Shown: positions 43,622 to 54,690 of the stretch, piece after piece
Position numbering within the stretch: the stretch's first letter is position 1
Layout: every line of letters begins with the position of its first letter
NCBI GenBank assembly: GCA_021772025.1
Contig: JAETNT010000004.1
Span: forward strand, 98,487 to 162,486
DNA from: Enterocloster bolteae
GTDB lineage: Bacteria > Bacillota > Clostridia > Lachnospirales > Lachnospiraceae
DNA length: 64,000 nt
Direction: 5' to 3'
Position numbers and translations under genes: made by a program
Notes under the pieces: model-generated
Database searches by the model: none
What the model was told of the DNA's origin: nothing
What the model saw: the letters and a program-made list of their open reading frames with translations, nothing else

Positions 43622-43885
43622 CAAAGAATTCCGCTTCCAGACATGGAGAGCCGCTACAGCGGCTACGGATATCAGCTCAGGAAAGCCGTGGGAACCGGCA
43701 AAAAAATTTATCCCTTTCAGGCAATAAACTACTAAAAGTCCCATAGCCGCATAAGGCAGCGTCTCTCCCAGATACTCCAGGCGGCGGGGCTTTTCTTTTT
43801 CCGCCGGGAACAGCAGGAAAGGCAGGAAGCGGGTAATTAAAGTACCTGCAACCATGGCCAGGATTATAAGAATATGTCTCGTCAT
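43565..43885 (-). CDS. azlD: Branched-chain amino acid exporter small subunit AzlD
   Basis: The protein is 106 residues from the ATG at 43885 (MTRHILIILAMVAG), translationally coupled to azlC by a 4-nt overlap. It has about four membrane segments and the AzlD motifs TLITRFLPFLLFP and LGETLPYAAMGLLVVYCL. With AzlC it exports branched-chain amino acids or analogues. The presence of leu and ilv genes a few kb away fits a branched-chain amino acid district. Confidence 0.88.
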   Translation of the reverse strand: MTRHILIILAMVAGTLITRFLPFLLFPAEKEKPRRLEYLGETLPYAAMGLLVVYCLKGINFFAGSHGFPELISVAAVAALHVWKRNSLLSIGAGTVLYMFLVQAVF

Positions 43886-44586
43886 AGGTTGATTTTCCTC
43901 TTTTCTTCTTGAAAAATGACTGCAAGGATTCCGGCCATAGCCGGGATAATAAAAGCATCCGGGCCAAACAGGAGCAGACAGGCTCCTGATACGATGAGAC
44001 CGGTCAGAGCCGGCCGGTGATCTTTGCAATTTAACCACTGATCGGTAAAAATAACCACAAATAAAGCGGTCAAAGCAAAGTCTAACCCGGCAGTATTAAA
44101 AGTTATCATGGTTCCCGCCAATCCGCCTAAAGCGCTTCCGGTTACCCAGTAAATCTGATTTAATGCAGAGATCCACAGGTAAAAGGCAGTTTTCGATATT
44201 CCTTTTGGCGGATCCTCGTTGCAGATTACGGAAAAGGTCTCATCCGTAAGAGCAAAAATCAGATAAAACTTTCCTCTTCTTATATCCCGGTATTTTTCCA
44301 GCATAGAAAGACCGTAAAACAGATGCCGGGCATTGATCATGAGGGACAAAGCCAAAGCATAAACAGGATGGGCCGAGGCCGCCAGCAGAGATATGCCGGC
44401 GTATTGAAGGCTTCCGGCATAAACCAGCGTGCTGGCCGCCACAGACCATAAAGGGCCAAAGCCGTTGACTTTCATTAAAATTCCGTATGCGGTTCCCAAA
44501 AACAAGTATCCTACCATTACCGGTATAGTTTTAGGAAAGGCGTAAAATAAGGCGGATCTGGGGATATTGGAAATTTCTGTTTTCAT
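43882..44586 (-). CDS. azlC: Branched-chain amino acid exporter large subunit AzlC
   Basis: The 234-residue protein has several membrane segments and AzlC motifs: YLFLGTAYGILMKVNGFG, SLQYAGISLLAA, MINARHLFYGLSML and LTDETFSVICNEDPPKG. It forms the export channel with AzlD. It is transcribed divergently from the radical SAM gene across a 91-nt gap. Confidence 0.9.
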   Translation of the reverse strand: MKTEISNIPRSALFYAFPKTIPVMVGYLFLGTAYGILMKVNGFGPLWSVAASTLVYAGSLQYAGISLLAASAHPVYALALSLMINARHLFYGLSMLEKYRDIRRGKFYLIFALTDETFSVICNEDPPKGISKTAFYLWISALNQIYWVTGSALGGLAGTMITFNTAGLDFALTALFVVIFTDQWLNCKDHRPALTGLIVSGACLLLFGPDAFIIPAMAGILAVIFQEEKRKINL

Positions 44587-44610
44587 ATTTTGTTTTCCTT
44601 TGCTGCCTTC

Positions 44611-44639
44611 TTGCCTTTTGGCCGGGAAGACGGTATAAT
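44611..44639 (+). promoter_or_regulatory. SigA-type promoter of the radical SAM gene
   Basis: TTGCCT (44611-44616) and a perfect TATAAT (44634-44639) are spaced by 17 nt, about 40 nt before the ATG at 44678. Confidence 0.72.
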
Positions 44640-44677
44640 GGTAGCTATTATTTTAGTGCTCCCAGGAGGTATTGTCA

Positions 44678-45607
44678 ATGGATTATGCCTGTTGTACTTT
44701 ATGCCCCCGGATGTGCCGGGCGGATCGAAGGAAATCGCCTGGCTACTGCGGCTGCGGGGCTTATGCGACGGCGGCCCGGGCGGCTCTCCATCTGTGGGAG
44801 GAGCCTTGTATCAGCGGAATCGACTCCGAGGTCGGCAGTGCAGGCGCCGGCGGAAGCGGCGCAGTGTTTTTCTCCGGCTGCACTCTCTGCTGCTGCTTCT
44901 GTCAGAACCATACCATTAGCAGCGGGCATTTCGGAGTTCCTCTGACAGCCGATCAATTGGGGGATGTCTTTCTGCGGCTCCAGGAGCAAGGCGCTTATAA
45001 TATTAATCTGGTGACTGCCACCCAGTATGTGCCGGATATTATAAAAGCGCTGGACATAGTAAAACCCCGTCTTGTTATTCCGGTGGTTTATAACAGCGGG
45101 GGATATGAAAGAGTCGAGACATTAAAGGAGTTAGAAGGGTATGTGGATATTTATCTGCCGGATTTAAAATATTTGGATACCGGGCTGTCAGCCCGGTATT
45201 CCAATGCTCCGGACTATTTTCAATTTGCAGGACCTGCCATAAAAGAAATGATCCGACAGACCGGAAAATTGGTTTGGGATGAGGCAGGCGTCCTTTTAAA
45301 AAAAGGCACCGTCATCCGCCACATGGTACTGCCCGGCTGCAGGGAAGATTCCATCCGCCTTCTCCGCTGGATCAAGGACGAGCTTCCTTCCGGCTGCTAT
45401 CTTCTAAGCCTTTTAAGCCAATATACCCCTCTTTTTAAGGCTTCGGACCATCCGGAAATCAACCGCCCCATTACCACCTTCGAATATCAAAGGGTGGTAG
45501 ACGCTGCCATTGAGCTTGGCCTTACTCACGGGTACATGCAGGAAAAAAGCAGCGCAGGGAGGGACTATATCCCGTCTTTTCAGTTGGAAGGGCTGGGAAC
45601 GGAGTGA
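44678..45607 (+). CDS. Radical SAM protein, PflA-like
   Basis: The protein is 309 residues from the ATG at 44678, 8 nt after AGGAGG. An N-terminal cysteine-rich part (ACCTLCPRMCRADRR, GYCGCGA) is followed by the radical SAM cluster motif in FFSGCTLCCCFCQNH (C-x3-C-x2-C). VYNSGGYERVETLKEL, DIYLPDLKY and VIRHMVLPGC complete a pattern seen in activating-enzyme-like radical SAM proteins (MJ0103/AmmeMemoRadiSam-related). It contains one [4Fe-4S] cluster and cleaves SAM; the target is unknown. The next gene is convergent, so there is no operon partner. Confidence 0.85.
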   Translation: MDYACCTLCPRMCRADRRKSPGYCGCGAYATAARAALHLWEEPCISGIDSEVGSAGAGGSGAVFFSGCTLCCCFCQNHTISSGHFGVPLTADQLGDVFLRLQEQGAYNINLVTATQYVPDIIKALDIVKPRLVIPVVYNSGGYERVETLKELEGYVDIYLPDLKYLDTGLSARYSNAPDYFQFAGPAIKEMIRQTGKLVWDEAGVLLKKGTVIRHMVLPGCREDSIRLLRWIKDELPSGCYLLSLLSQYTPLFKASDHPEINRPITTFEYQRVVDAAIELGLTHGYMQEKSSAGRDYIPSFQLEGLGTE

Positions 45608-45654
45608 AAATTTCTGCGTTTCCAGCAAACCAGTGTTGTTGTAGATGTTTGGGG

Positions 45655-45701
45655 CAAGAGGTCATGTATCGGCATGTGAGCATGCCATACATGACCTCTT
45701 G
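45655..45701. other. Long inverted repeat between convergent genes
   Basis: CAAGAGGTCATGTA-TCGGCATG pairs with CATGCC-ATACATGACCTCTTG, giving about 21 pairs with a 1-nt bulge and a TGAG loop. No T tract follows, so it is either a factor-dependent terminator or a repeat element. Confidence 0.6.
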
Positions 45702-45715
45702 ACTTTGGTATCATG

Positions 45716-46198
45716 TTAAGAGAATACCGTGTGGCTGCGCCGGTATCCATCATTGTCCTTTTGCCTCAGCTCTCTTTCAACCTGCGCCAGTTTCCCTTCT
45801 AATTCCTTAATTTTAGCTTCATCTGTTTCAGAATTTATCTGCTGCTTTAGTTCTTTTTGCTTCCTTCTCAGCTTTTCGATTTCCCGGTCAACTTTATCGG
45901 TATTGCCTACACACCTTTCTGTCTTTTTTTCAGGTTCTTTTTTGTCCGGGCCTTTTGCCTCCTTATCCTGATCCGGGCTGTCGAAATGAACTTTGCGCTT
46001 GCCATCCTCATCTTCTTCCAGCCAGTAGCGGCCAATAGGCTCCTCTTTTTCCTCCGAAATATATTGATCCTTAATGGTTCTTGGAAGGCGCTCCTTCTCT
46101 TTTTCTTCCGGATCCTGCACTTTAGCCTTCTTATTAAGTTCTTCCACAGCCGTCAAAGGCTTGGCTGTACCGGTATTTACACCAGAAACAGGCATCAT
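45716..46198 (-). CDS. Hypothetical charged coiled-coil protein
   Basis: The 160-residue protein is not recognised. It has a short polar N-terminus, a Lys/Glu-rich middle (many EEK and KEK runs, with GRYWLEEDEDGKRKVHFDSP as the only ordered-looking part) and a predicted coiled coil at ~100-150 (REIEKLRRKQKELKQQI, KIKELEGKLAQVERELRQK). It has no signal peptide or membrane segment. GGAGG lies 8 nt before the first of two ATGs, so it is probably a true gene. It lies after leuD after a ~110-nt gap. Confidence 0.65.
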   Translation of the reverse strand: MMPVSGVNTGTAKPLTAVEELNKKAKVQDPEEKEKERLPRTIKDQYISEEKEEPIGRYWLEEDEDGKRKVHFDSPDQDKEAKGPDKKEPEKKTERCVGNTDKVDREIEKLRRKQKELKQQINSETDEAKIKELEGKLAQVERELRQKDNDGYRRSHTVFS

Positions 46199-46310
46199 AA
46201 ATCATTCCTCCTTAAAGTTTTTTATTAGTTTACTAAACCAAAATTACGGTTTCAATACTTTAGGATTGAAATGCCTTCTGGATGTAATGAAATGTTTTTT
46301 TGCAGAATTT

Positions 46311-46796
46311 TTATTTCTCATTAATATAATTTACCAGCCCTCCGGCCTCAATGATCTTCTGCATAAAAGGCGGAAATGCCTGTCCCTGATAGCTCTCATT
46401 TCTGGTCTTATTGGTAATGACTCCGGAGTCAAAGTCAATCTCCACCACGTCCCCTCCTTCAATGGCCCTGGCGGCCTCAGGACATTCAATAATCGGCATT
46501 CCGATATTAATGGCATTGCGGTAAAAAATTCTTGCAAAAGTCTCCGCAATCACGCAGCTGACCCCGGCGCACTTAATGGCCAAAGGGGCATGCTCTCTGG
46601 AAGACCCGCATCCAAAATTCTTATTAGCCACAATGATATCGCCTTTCTGCACTTTGTTTACAAATTCCTTATCAATATCCTCCATGCAATGTCTGGCCAG
46701 CTCTTCCCCTTTTGTGGCGTTTAAATACCGCGCCGGAATGATAACATCCGTATCCACATTGTCTCCATATTTAAAAACATTTCCACATGCTTTCAT
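46311..46796 (-). CDS. leuD: 3-isopropylmalate dehydratase small subunit
   Basis: The 161-residue protein has the short bacterial LeuD plan: [35 protein letters not shown] (substrate loop) and [18 protein letters not shown]. It is the swivelling subunit that completes the LeuC active site for isomerising 2- to 3-isopropylmalate in leucine synthesis. It starts 12 nt after leuC with AAGGAGG. Homoaconitase-type use cannot be fully excluded, but nearby ilv genes favour leucine. Confidence 0.9.
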   Translation of the reverse strand: MKACGNVFKYGDNVDTDVIIPARYLNATKGEELARHCMEDIDKEFVNKVQKGDIIVANKNFGCGSSREHAPLAIKCAGVSCVIAETFARIFYRNAINIGMPIIECPEAARAIEGGDVVEIDFDSGVITNKTRNESYQGQAFPPFMQKIIEAGGLVNYINEK

Positions 46797-46808
46797 AATC
46801 TCGCCTCC

Positions 46809-48074
46809 TTATAAACCTAGTTCACAGGGACAGGAAATTTTTCCGGTCACAGCGCTGGCTGCAGCAACTGCCGGGCTTGCCAGATAGACTTCAGACTCTA
46901 CATGGCCCATGCGGCCCACAAAGTTACGATTGGTGGTAGAAATGCAGCGCTCTCCCGCCGCCAAAATTCCCATATACCCGCCTAAGCAGGGTCCGCAGGT
47001 AGGTGTGCTGACGATGGCGCCCGCTTCAATAAAGATTTCCAGCAATCCTTCTTTTAAGGCCTGCAGATAAATGGCCTGGGTAGCCGGAATTACAATACAG
47101 CGTACCCCCTTCGCTACCTTGCGCCCCTTCATCACCTGAGCCGCAATACGAATGTCATCAATTCGTCCATTGGTACAGGAACCGATAACGGCCTGCTGGA
47201 TCTCCACCTGTCCCACTTCATCAATGGTCCTGGTGTTCTCCGGTAGGTGAGGGAATGCTACTGTAGGCTTTAGCTGGGACAGATCAATGGAAATCACCTG
47301 TTCGTATTCCGCATCCTCGTCTGCCTGATATACGGTAAACTCCCGCTTAGAATGTTCCTTTATATATTGTTCAGCCAAAGAATCTACCGGAAAAATGCCG
47401 TTCTTTCCCCCGGCTTCAATAGCCATATTACAGATGGTAAATCGGTCATCCATAGACAAATTGGCAATGCCGTCTCCGGTAAATTCCATAGATTTATAAA
47501 GAGCGCCGTCTACGCCAATCATACCGATAATGTGAAGGATCACGTCCTTGCCGCTGACCCATCTGCCGGGTTTTCCGGTAAGGACAAATTTGATTGCGGA
47601 TGGTACCTTAAACCATGCTTTTCCGGTAACCATCCCCGCCGCCATGTCCGTACTCCCCACTCCGGTGGAAAATGCGCCCAGCGCGCCGTATGTACAAGTG
47701 TGGGAGTCTGCGCCGATTACCGCGTCCCCTGCCACCACCAGACCTTTCTCCGGAAGCAAGGCATGCTCGATTCCCATTTGACCTACGTCAAAATAATTGG
47801 TAATCTCATGCCGGCAGGCAAAATCCCGGCAGCATTTACAGTTCTCTGCAGATTTAATATCCTTATTGGGGATAAAGTGGTCCATAACCAGGGCAATTTT
47901 ATCCTTGTCGAAAACAGTCTGATTATTCATCTTCTGCATTTCGTTAATGGCAACCGGAGAGGTAATGTCATTTCCCAGCACCAAGTCTAAATCTGCCTCA
48001 ATAAGCTGGCCGGCCTTTACCTGGGAAAGCCCTGCATGGGCCGCCAATATCTTTTGGGTCATCGTCATTCCCAT
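46809..48074 (-). CDS. leuC: 3-isopropylmalate dehydratase large subunit
   Basis: The 421-residue protein is an aconitase-family large subunit. [35 protein letters not shown] and [16 protein letters not shown] carry the three cysteines of the [4Fe-4S] cluster. GGAGG lies 9 nt before the ATG at 48074. It is divergent from a LysR gene across 114 nt, and a TTGTTAT-A-ATAACAA palindrome lies between them. Confidence 0.9.
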   Translation of the reverse strand: MGMTMTQKILAAHAGLSQVKAGQLIEADLDLVLGNDITSPVAINEMQKMNNQTVFDKDKIALVMDHFIPNKDIKSAENCKCCRDFACRHEITNYFDVGQMGIEHALLPEKGLVVAGDAVIGADSHTCTYGALGAFSTGVGSTDMAAGMVTGKAWFKVPSAIKFVLTGKPGRWVSGKDVILHIIGMIGVDGALYKSMEFTGDGIANLSMDDRFTICNMAIEAGGKNGIFPVDSLAEQYIKEHSKREFTVYQADEDAEYEQVISIDLSQLKPTVAFPHLPENTRTIDEVGQVEIQQAVIGSCTNGRIDDIRIAAQVMKGRKVAKGVRCIVIPATQAIYLQALKEGLLEIFIEAGAIVSTPTCGPCLGGYMGILAAGERCISTTNRNFVGRMGHVESEVYLASPAVAAASAVTGKISCPCELGL

Positions 48075-48125
48075 TATAATCTTCCTCCTTTAATTTTTTT
48101 CCTGCTTTACATTCTATCATAGGTT

Positions 48126-48140
48126 TTGTTATAATAACAA
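48126..48140. promoter_or_regulatory. Putative LysR-type binding site in the leuC/lysR interval
   Basis: TTGTTATAATAACAA has perfect 7-bp arms around one base and includes the T-N11-A pattern of LysR-type sites. It is central in the divergent promoter region. Confidence 0.6.
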
Positions 48141-48188
48141 TACATATAAGGCATACATGGCATAAAGTACAGTTATGGAGATTTCACT

Positions 48189-49079
48189 ATGGAACAGCAT
48201 CTTTCCCAGTATAAAATTTTCTATGAGGTGGCCCGCGCCGGCAACATTTCTAAGGCTGCCAAGGAGCTTTATATCAGCCAGCCCGCCATCAGCAAGGCCA
48301 TCGGCAAACTGGAGGAAAGCTTAAATACCACCCTGTTTTTAAGAAGCTCCCGGGGCGTTTCCCTTACTGAAGAAGGGGAGCTTCTCTATGAGCATGCCCG
48401 CACTGCCTTTGAATCTCTATCACGGGGCGAGGATGAATTAAAGCGCATCCGGGAATTTAACATGGGGCATCTCCGCATAGGGGTCAGCAATACTTTGTGC
48501 AAGTATATTCTTCTCCCCTATTTAAAAGGCTTCGTGGAAAAATATCCCCATGTGCGGATCACCATCGAAAGTCAGGACAGCATGCATACCCTGGCCATGC
48601 TGGAACAATCCCGCATCGATATCGGCCTGGTGGCAGAGCCTAAAAACAAAAAAGGGCTGTCTTTTACCCCCATTTTAGATATTAAGGATGCCTTTGTAGC
48701 CACGCCTCAGTATCTGCAAAATCTGCGTCTTCGAGAAGGCGCGGACACAGATGAGTTCCAAACCGGCACCCTCATGCTTTTGGACAGCCAGAATATGACT
48801 CGCCATTATATTGATCAATACCTCTCTGCCCATGAGATCGAGCCTCATCAAATTTTAGAGGTCACCACTATGGATTTGATTATTGAGTTTGCCAAAATCG
48901 GCCTGGGTATCGGCTGCGTTATCCGGGACTTTATCCAGGATGAGCTGGACGCAGGAACCCTAATTGAGCTGCCTTTAAAAGCCCCCATCCCCAAACGGAC
49001 TATTGGGTTTGCATGCAGCGCTTTAAATCATTCCCGGGCATTGTCTATGTTTTTACAATTTTTTAAGCAACAGGTATAG
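48189..49079 (+). CDS. LysR family transcriptional regulator
   Basis: The 296-residue protein has the N-terminal LysR winged helix (YEVARAGNISKAAKELYISQ, PAISKAIGKLEESLNTTLF) and a substrate-binding core starting LRIGVSNTLCKYILLPYLKG. GGAG lies 8 nt before the ATG. Its position divergent from leuCD suggests control of leucine synthesis, with a pathway intermediate as likely co-inducer. That link is from position only. Confidence 0.9.
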   Translation: MEQHLSQYKIFYEVARAGNISKAAKELYISQPAISKAIGKLEESLNTTLFLRSSRGVSLTEEGELLYEHARTAFESLSRGEDELKRIREFNMGHLRIGVSNTLCKYILLPYLKGFVEKYPHVRITIESQDSMHTLAMLEQSRIDIGLVAEPKNKKGLSFTPILDIKDAFVATPQYLQNLRLREGADTDEFQTGTLMLLDSQNMTRHYIDQYLSAHEIEPHQILEVTTMDLIIEFAKIGLGIGCVIRDFIQDELDAGTLIELPLKAPIPKRTIGFACSALNHSRALSMFLQFFKQQV

Positions 49080-49140
49080 TACCTGTTCCGGCACATCCGG
49101 GCAGACAAACGATCCGCTCACTGCAATTTTTCTTTATCAC

Positions 49141-49239
49141 AAAAAGACGAGACTTTTCCGCAGGAAGACTCAGTCAAATATCCGTGCAGCCACGGCAATT
49201 GACTCATCATCTGCGGAAATAAAAGTCCCGTCATTTTTA
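49141..49239. terminator. Bidirectional terminator between lysR and ilvC
   Basis: GACGAGACTTTTCCGCA (49146-49162) pairs with TGCGGAAATAAAAGTCCCGTC (49212-49232) with a small bulge; T tracts flank it on both strands. Convergent genes end on each side. Confidence 0.7.
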
Positions 49240-49241
49240 TT

Positions 49242-50893
<1,652 letters not shown>

Positions 50894-51055
50894 AGCGTCC
50901 CCCTGTCTTTTTGTATATAACACTAATCATAGCAATCTATGGTGCCTTTGTCAATTAGATAAATGGAATGGTTTCTATGAATGTTGGTTATGGACTGGCA
51001 TCAATCCCCGTTGCTTCTATTATATTAATATTAACCAGAAAAAGGGGGATTTTCC

Positions 51056-51940
51056 ATGAATCTTCTCAGATCCGCCCAGACCGATGATTCTCTTACATCC
51101 CGCGGGCTTTTACAGATCAATGTGGTCTCTATCCAGAATAATTTTCCTATTACCGATGCTACTATTTCCATTGCTTCTAAAGACAATCCGGATCGGGTTA
51201 TTGAACAGGTAGGCACTAATTCCTCCGGCCAGAGCCAGCAAATCTCTCTGCCGGCTCCTCCTTTGGATTACAGCTTTGATCCAAATGGCCCCGTCCCCTA
51301 CTCGGAATATATCGTGTCTGTCCAGGCTCCCGGCTTCCGCCCCCTTACCGTAAGCGGCACGGAGGTCCTGCCTGATGCCACTGCCATCCAGCCTATCCGC
51401 TTGACGCCGGAAAGCCAGCCGGAAGAGCAGTCCCTTATCACCATCCCGGATCACACCCTGGTAGGCGACTACCCGCCCAAAATCGCAGAGTCGGAAATTA
51501 AGCCGGTTAATGAAAGCGGCGAGATCGTCTTAAGCCGGGTGGTAGTCCCCCAGACGATTGTGGTTCACGATGGGCCTCCCTCCAACCAGAGCGCTACCAA
51601 TTACTATGTGCCCTATCGGGATTACATTAAAAATGTGGCATCCAGCGAAATCTATTCCACCTGGCCCAGATCAACGATTACGGCTAATGTGCTGGCCATT
51701 ATGTCCTTTACCCTAAATCGAGTGTATACGGAATGGTATCGGAACCAGGGCTTTGACTTTACCATCACCTCTTCCACCGCATTCGATCACAAGTGGATTT
51801 TTGATCGGAATATTTTTGAGAGCATTTCTGTGGTGGTAGATGAAATTTTTGATAATTACTTATCCCGCCCGGGAGTCCGCCAGCCGATTTTGACCCAGTA
51901 TTGCGATGGAAAGCGGGTTCGCTGCCCCAATTGGATGACC
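51056..51940 (+). pseudogene. 5' part of a SpoIID-like/peptidoglycan-binding spore gene split by a recombinase element
   Basis: The intact 5' portion codes for 295 residues, then continues 33 codons into foreign DNA before a stop at 52042. It starts behind GGGGG. Residues ~15-115 look like a carboxypeptidase-regulatory beta-sandwich; residues ~185-295 (YVPYRDYIKNVASSEIYSTW, FDHKWIFDRNIFESISVVVD, LTQYCDGKRVRCPNWMT) resemble SpoIID-type amidase/transglycosylase relatives of Clostridia. The sequence resumes in the same frame at 54736. Joining 51940 to 54736 gives a 421-residue protein, so this is a reversible interruption rather than decay. Confidence 0.88.
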
Positions 51941-52064
51941 TTTTGGCAGATGGGTATAAAGATGCGGATCTCCTCAGAAAAAGTCTCCCAGAAAAAAGGC
52001 GACTTTGTTCAAAAAATGCTTGCTTTTTTTTCTAATCCATGATATTATAACAAAGCTTGAGTAA

Positions 52065-52136
52065 GGCCTCATGGTCAAGCGGTCAAGACGACGCCCTCTC
52101 ACGGCGTAAACCCGGGTTCGATTCCCGGTGAGGTCA
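52065..52136 (+). tRNA. tRNA-Glu (CTC)
   Basis: A full cloverleaf can be drawn: acceptor GGCCTCA with TGAGGTC (one G-U pair), anticodon stem ACGCC/GGCGT with loop CTCTCAC giving anticodon CTC, and T arm CCGGG-TTCGATT-CCCGG. The CCA end is not encoded. A terminator follows at 52142. It lies inside the excisable element, so cells that excise it would lose this copy. Confidence 0.93.
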
Positions 52137-52141
52137 CTTTA

Positions 52142-52169
52142 AACTGTCGGAAATATTCCGGCAGTTTTT
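52142..52169 (+). terminator. Terminator after tRNA-Glu
   Basis: AACTGTCGGAA pairs with TTCCGGCAGTT (one G-U) and is followed by TTTT. Confidence 0.8.
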
Positions 52170-52214
52170 ATTTTCTTTCAGCTTCCTATTGCTCAACGCC
52201 GCTTTACAAAACCA

Positions 52215-52874
52215 CTATATTTCTATATAAGGTTTCGCATCCAGTTTTTCTTTACAGCCAAGCCTTTTTGCAATTCTATTCATAAACCATTTTTGCATGT
52301 ACTTTCCAAATTTTTCAAATCGGCGGATTTCTTTTTCTGACAAATACTCCGGACTGGCAAATCGTGATATGATTTCTGCGTCAAAGTACCCATATTGTGC
52401 AAATGCTCTCCCAATGCCGACAAAAGGCTGAACTAATTTTCCGCCCAGTTTATTTCCAAGAAGTCCAATACCGAACATATCTCCCCGAATAAAAGTTCCT
52501 CCGTATTCACAGCCTAATTTCTCCGGTAAGGTTTTTAGAAAATTTTCACAGCACCTGCTTTGACATGCTTCCGGAAAACCGCCCTGCACAAGAAAAGACA
52601 GCCGGGTATCGGGGCCTGTTTTAGGCGTCAGGCTTTCTAAAAATTCCAGCATAATTCCCGGGACATTTTCAACGTAAAGCGGTAAAGCAAATAATATATC
52701 TTTGTTTTTCTGAAAAGCGTTTCTTGCCTTATTCCATTGCCCCCTATCGGAAAGATACCAAATCTCTGCGGTATTGCCGTCAGTTTGAAAGCCTTTACAA
52801 AAAGCGGCAATAATTTTTGCGGTATTGCTTTTTTCTTGTGAGCGGACAGCACCGCTGATAATGGTTAAATGCAT
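52215..52874 (-). CDS. Flavodoxin-like NAD(P)H-dependent oxidoreductase
   Basis: The 219-residue protein begins LTIISGAVRSQEKSNTAKII, like the FMN-binding start of NADPH-dependent FMN reductases, and has ILFALPLYVENVPGIMLEF and SFLVQGGFPEACQSRCCE. It is a cytoplasmic flavoprotein of unknown substrate. GAGGAGG precedes the ATG. It overlaps the upstream flavoprotein gene by 10 nt, so the two are a pair carried by the excisable element. Confidence 0.75.
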   Translation of the reverse strand: MHLTIISGAVRSQEKSNTAKIIAAFCKGFQTDGNTAEIWYLSDRGQWNKARNAFQKNKDILFALPLYVENVPGIMLEFLESLTPKTGPDTRLSFLVQGGFPEACQSRCCENFLKTLPEKLGCEYGGTFIRGDMFGIGLLGNKLGGKLVQPFVGIGRAFAQYGYFDAEIISRFASPEYLSEKEIRRFEKFGKYMQKWFMNRIAKRLGCKEKLDAKPYIEI

Positions 52875-53374
52875 AAGGGTACCTCCTCACATCTTTCAAT
52901 CGGAAAAGCGCCTATGCTTATTCCGCTCAAATTCAATGCAAACCGTTCTAGCCACTGTTCCATATACGCTCTATCTGCAGTGCCGGAATATACAATCCCA
53001 AACCGGTACTTCTTTTCATATCGGGGAATATGGCGCATTTGTCCGTCTACAATATGAACGTACATAGTAGCAAGGGGCAGCATTCGGTCAACAACATTTT
53101 TTGCCTTATAGCTGATAAAGCTTAATGAGGTATCAGAAATAATAATCGCCGTATCATGTTCCAGACAGGCTTTCAATATTTGTTCATAATCGTCTTTCAC
53201 CGCGCAAATGCCCGGCGTTTTTAGCCAGCAGGCATTACACCCAATACATGGGGTTATTTTCATTTTCATTGTATGAAAAATTGTATGTGAGGTCGCTTTT
53301 CCGGACAGAACACGGATTGCCTCTTTTGCTGCGGGGTCATTCTCTTCCAGAGTATTAATAATCAACAGTCTCAT
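52865..53374 (-). CDS. Flavodoxin family protein with iron-sulfur-flavoprotein-like cysteines
   Basis: The protein is 169 residues from the ATG at 53374 (MRLLIINTLEEND), behind GGAG. The core CIGCNACWLKTPGICAVKDD is the cysteine motif of NAD(P)H-dependent iron-sulfur flavoproteins. DTAIIISDTSLSFISYKAKN forms the flavin loop. It probably works with the neighbouring flavoprotein in redox chemistry. It lies head-to-head with the recombinase gene across ~90 nt. Confidence 0.78.
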   Translation of the reverse strand: MRLLIINTLEENDPAAKEAIRVLSGKATSHTIFHTMKMKITPCIGCNACWLKTPGICAVKDDYEQILKACLEHDTAIIISDTSLSFISYKAKNVVDRMLPLATMYVHIVDGQMRHIPRYEKKYRFGIVYSGTADRAYMEQWLERFALNLSGISIGAFPIERCEEVPLCI

Positions 53375-53463
53375 TTTTTCTCCATTTTGCTTTCTGCAGT
53401 TGGTTTGCAAGTTTTTTCTGTTCTTCTCATAAAATTTCTTGAGAATTTTCAGAAGGTGATTGT

Positions 53464-54690
53464 TTGAAAAATGCAGCCCTTTATATCCGGGTATCTACTC
53501 ATGGCCAGGAGGAGCTTTCTCCTGATTCCCAGAGGCGTTTGCTATTGGATTATGCCGAAAAAAATCTGTTCCGGGTAGAAGATAAATGGATTTTCCAGGA
53601 AAACGGCATTTCCGGGCGAAAAGCGGATAAGCGGCCTCAGTTCCAGCAGATGATTGCGGCGGCCAAATCTGACTCCCATCCCTTTGATGCCATCCTGGTA
53701 TGGAAATTTTCCCGTTTTGCCAGGAATCAGGAAGAAAGTATCGTCTACAAATCCATGCTCCGGGGCAAATTCGGCGTAGATGTAATCAGCATTTCCGAGC
53801 CTATTATGGAAGGGCCTTTCGGCAGCCTTATCGAGCGGATTATCGAGTGGATGGACGAATTTTACTCCATCCGTCTGGCCGGAGACGTCACCCGGGGCAT
53901 GACCGAGAAGGCCCTGCGGGGCGGTTACCAGGGACGGCCTCCTTTGGGGTACCGGATCCCCCACCCGGGAGGGGAATTGGAAGAAGTACCGTCAGAAGCC
54001 CGGATAGTACGCCAAATTTTTGAATGGTACGGAACAGACGGGCTCAGCTCCTACTCCATTGCCCAAAGGCTGAACCAGGAGGGATATCGGACAGCTTTGG
54101 GGAATCTCTTTGAAAAACGAGCCGTAGAATACATCCTGCAAAATCCCCTTTACGCCGGATATGTACGGTGGAATCGTACAGACGGGCAGACCGGCACAGT
54201 GCGGGACAGGGACTGTTGGATCATGGCAAAAGGGTCACATCCGGCTATTGTGTCCCAAAAGCTGTTTGATTTGACCGCCGCCCGAATAGGAAAGGGGCAG
54301 CTGTCAAAGGAACCTGGTTCCCGTATCTCAAATCCCGGGCAAAAGCCATGTGAACTGGTTCGCCACTGGCTGGGCGGAGTGTTAAAGTGCCCGTCCTGCG
54401 GCCGCAGCCTTTCTTCTTGCCGCCGCAGGCGGAAAACTCTTCCGGATACCTTTTCTTTTCAGTGCAGCGGATATTTAAAGGGAACTTGTAAAACCAATTG
54501 CTACGTGGCGGAAAGTGTGATTGTCCCTATGGTATTAGAAAATCTCCAAAATTCTCTGCCGGAGATTTTTCAGGTGGCAGTATCAGCCGATTATGCCCCA
54601 TGGGAAAAAAATACAATTCTTCGCCAAAAAATACGCGGAATTACTTATGATAAGAACAAAGGTGAAATCCAACTCCAGTATCTGGACTAA
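53464..54690 (+). CDS. Large serine recombinase of the skin-like element
   Basis: The protein is 408 residues from a TTG at 53464, with AAGGTG 5 nt before it. The resolvase domain has YIRVSTHGQEELSPDSQ with catalytic S11 and WKFSRFARNQEESIVY. The recombinase domain follows (GYQGRPPLGYRIPHPGG, NPLYAGYVRWNR), then a zinc ribbon (CPSCGRSLSSC and CSGYLKGTC). It is shorter than most large serine recombinases (~500), lacking much of the C-terminal coiled coil. It ends 35 nt before the right core site, as in sigK-skin SpoIVCA arrangements, so it likely excises this element. Confidence 0.92.
   Translation: MKNAALYIRVSTHGQEELSPDSQRRLLLDYAEKNLFRVEDKWIFQENGISGRKADKRPQFQQMIAAAKSDSHPFDAILVWKFSRFARNQEESIVYKSMLRGKFGVDVISISEPIMEGPFGSLIERIIEWMDEFYSIRLAGDVTRGMTEKALRGGYQGRPPLGYRIPHPGGELEEVPSEARIVRQIFEWYGTDGLSSYSIAQRLNQEGYRTALGNLFEKRAVEYILQNPLYAGYVRWNRTDGQTGTVRDRDCWIMAKGSHPAIVSQKLFDLTAARIGKGQLSKEPGSRISNPGQKPCELVRHWLGGVLKCPSCGRSLSSCRRRRKTLPDTFSFQCSGYLKGTCKTNCYVAESVIVPMVLENLQNSLPEIFQVAVSADYAPWEKNTILRQKIRGITYDKNKGEIQLQYLD

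Noticed and set aside
50894..51055. T-box riboswitch before ilvN
   Set aside because: The space is short and shows no T-box sequence or antiterminator structure.
51056..52042. A complete 328-residue protein
   Set aside because: The last 33 codons lie beyond the recombination core and the missing C-terminal domain is found in frame at 54736.
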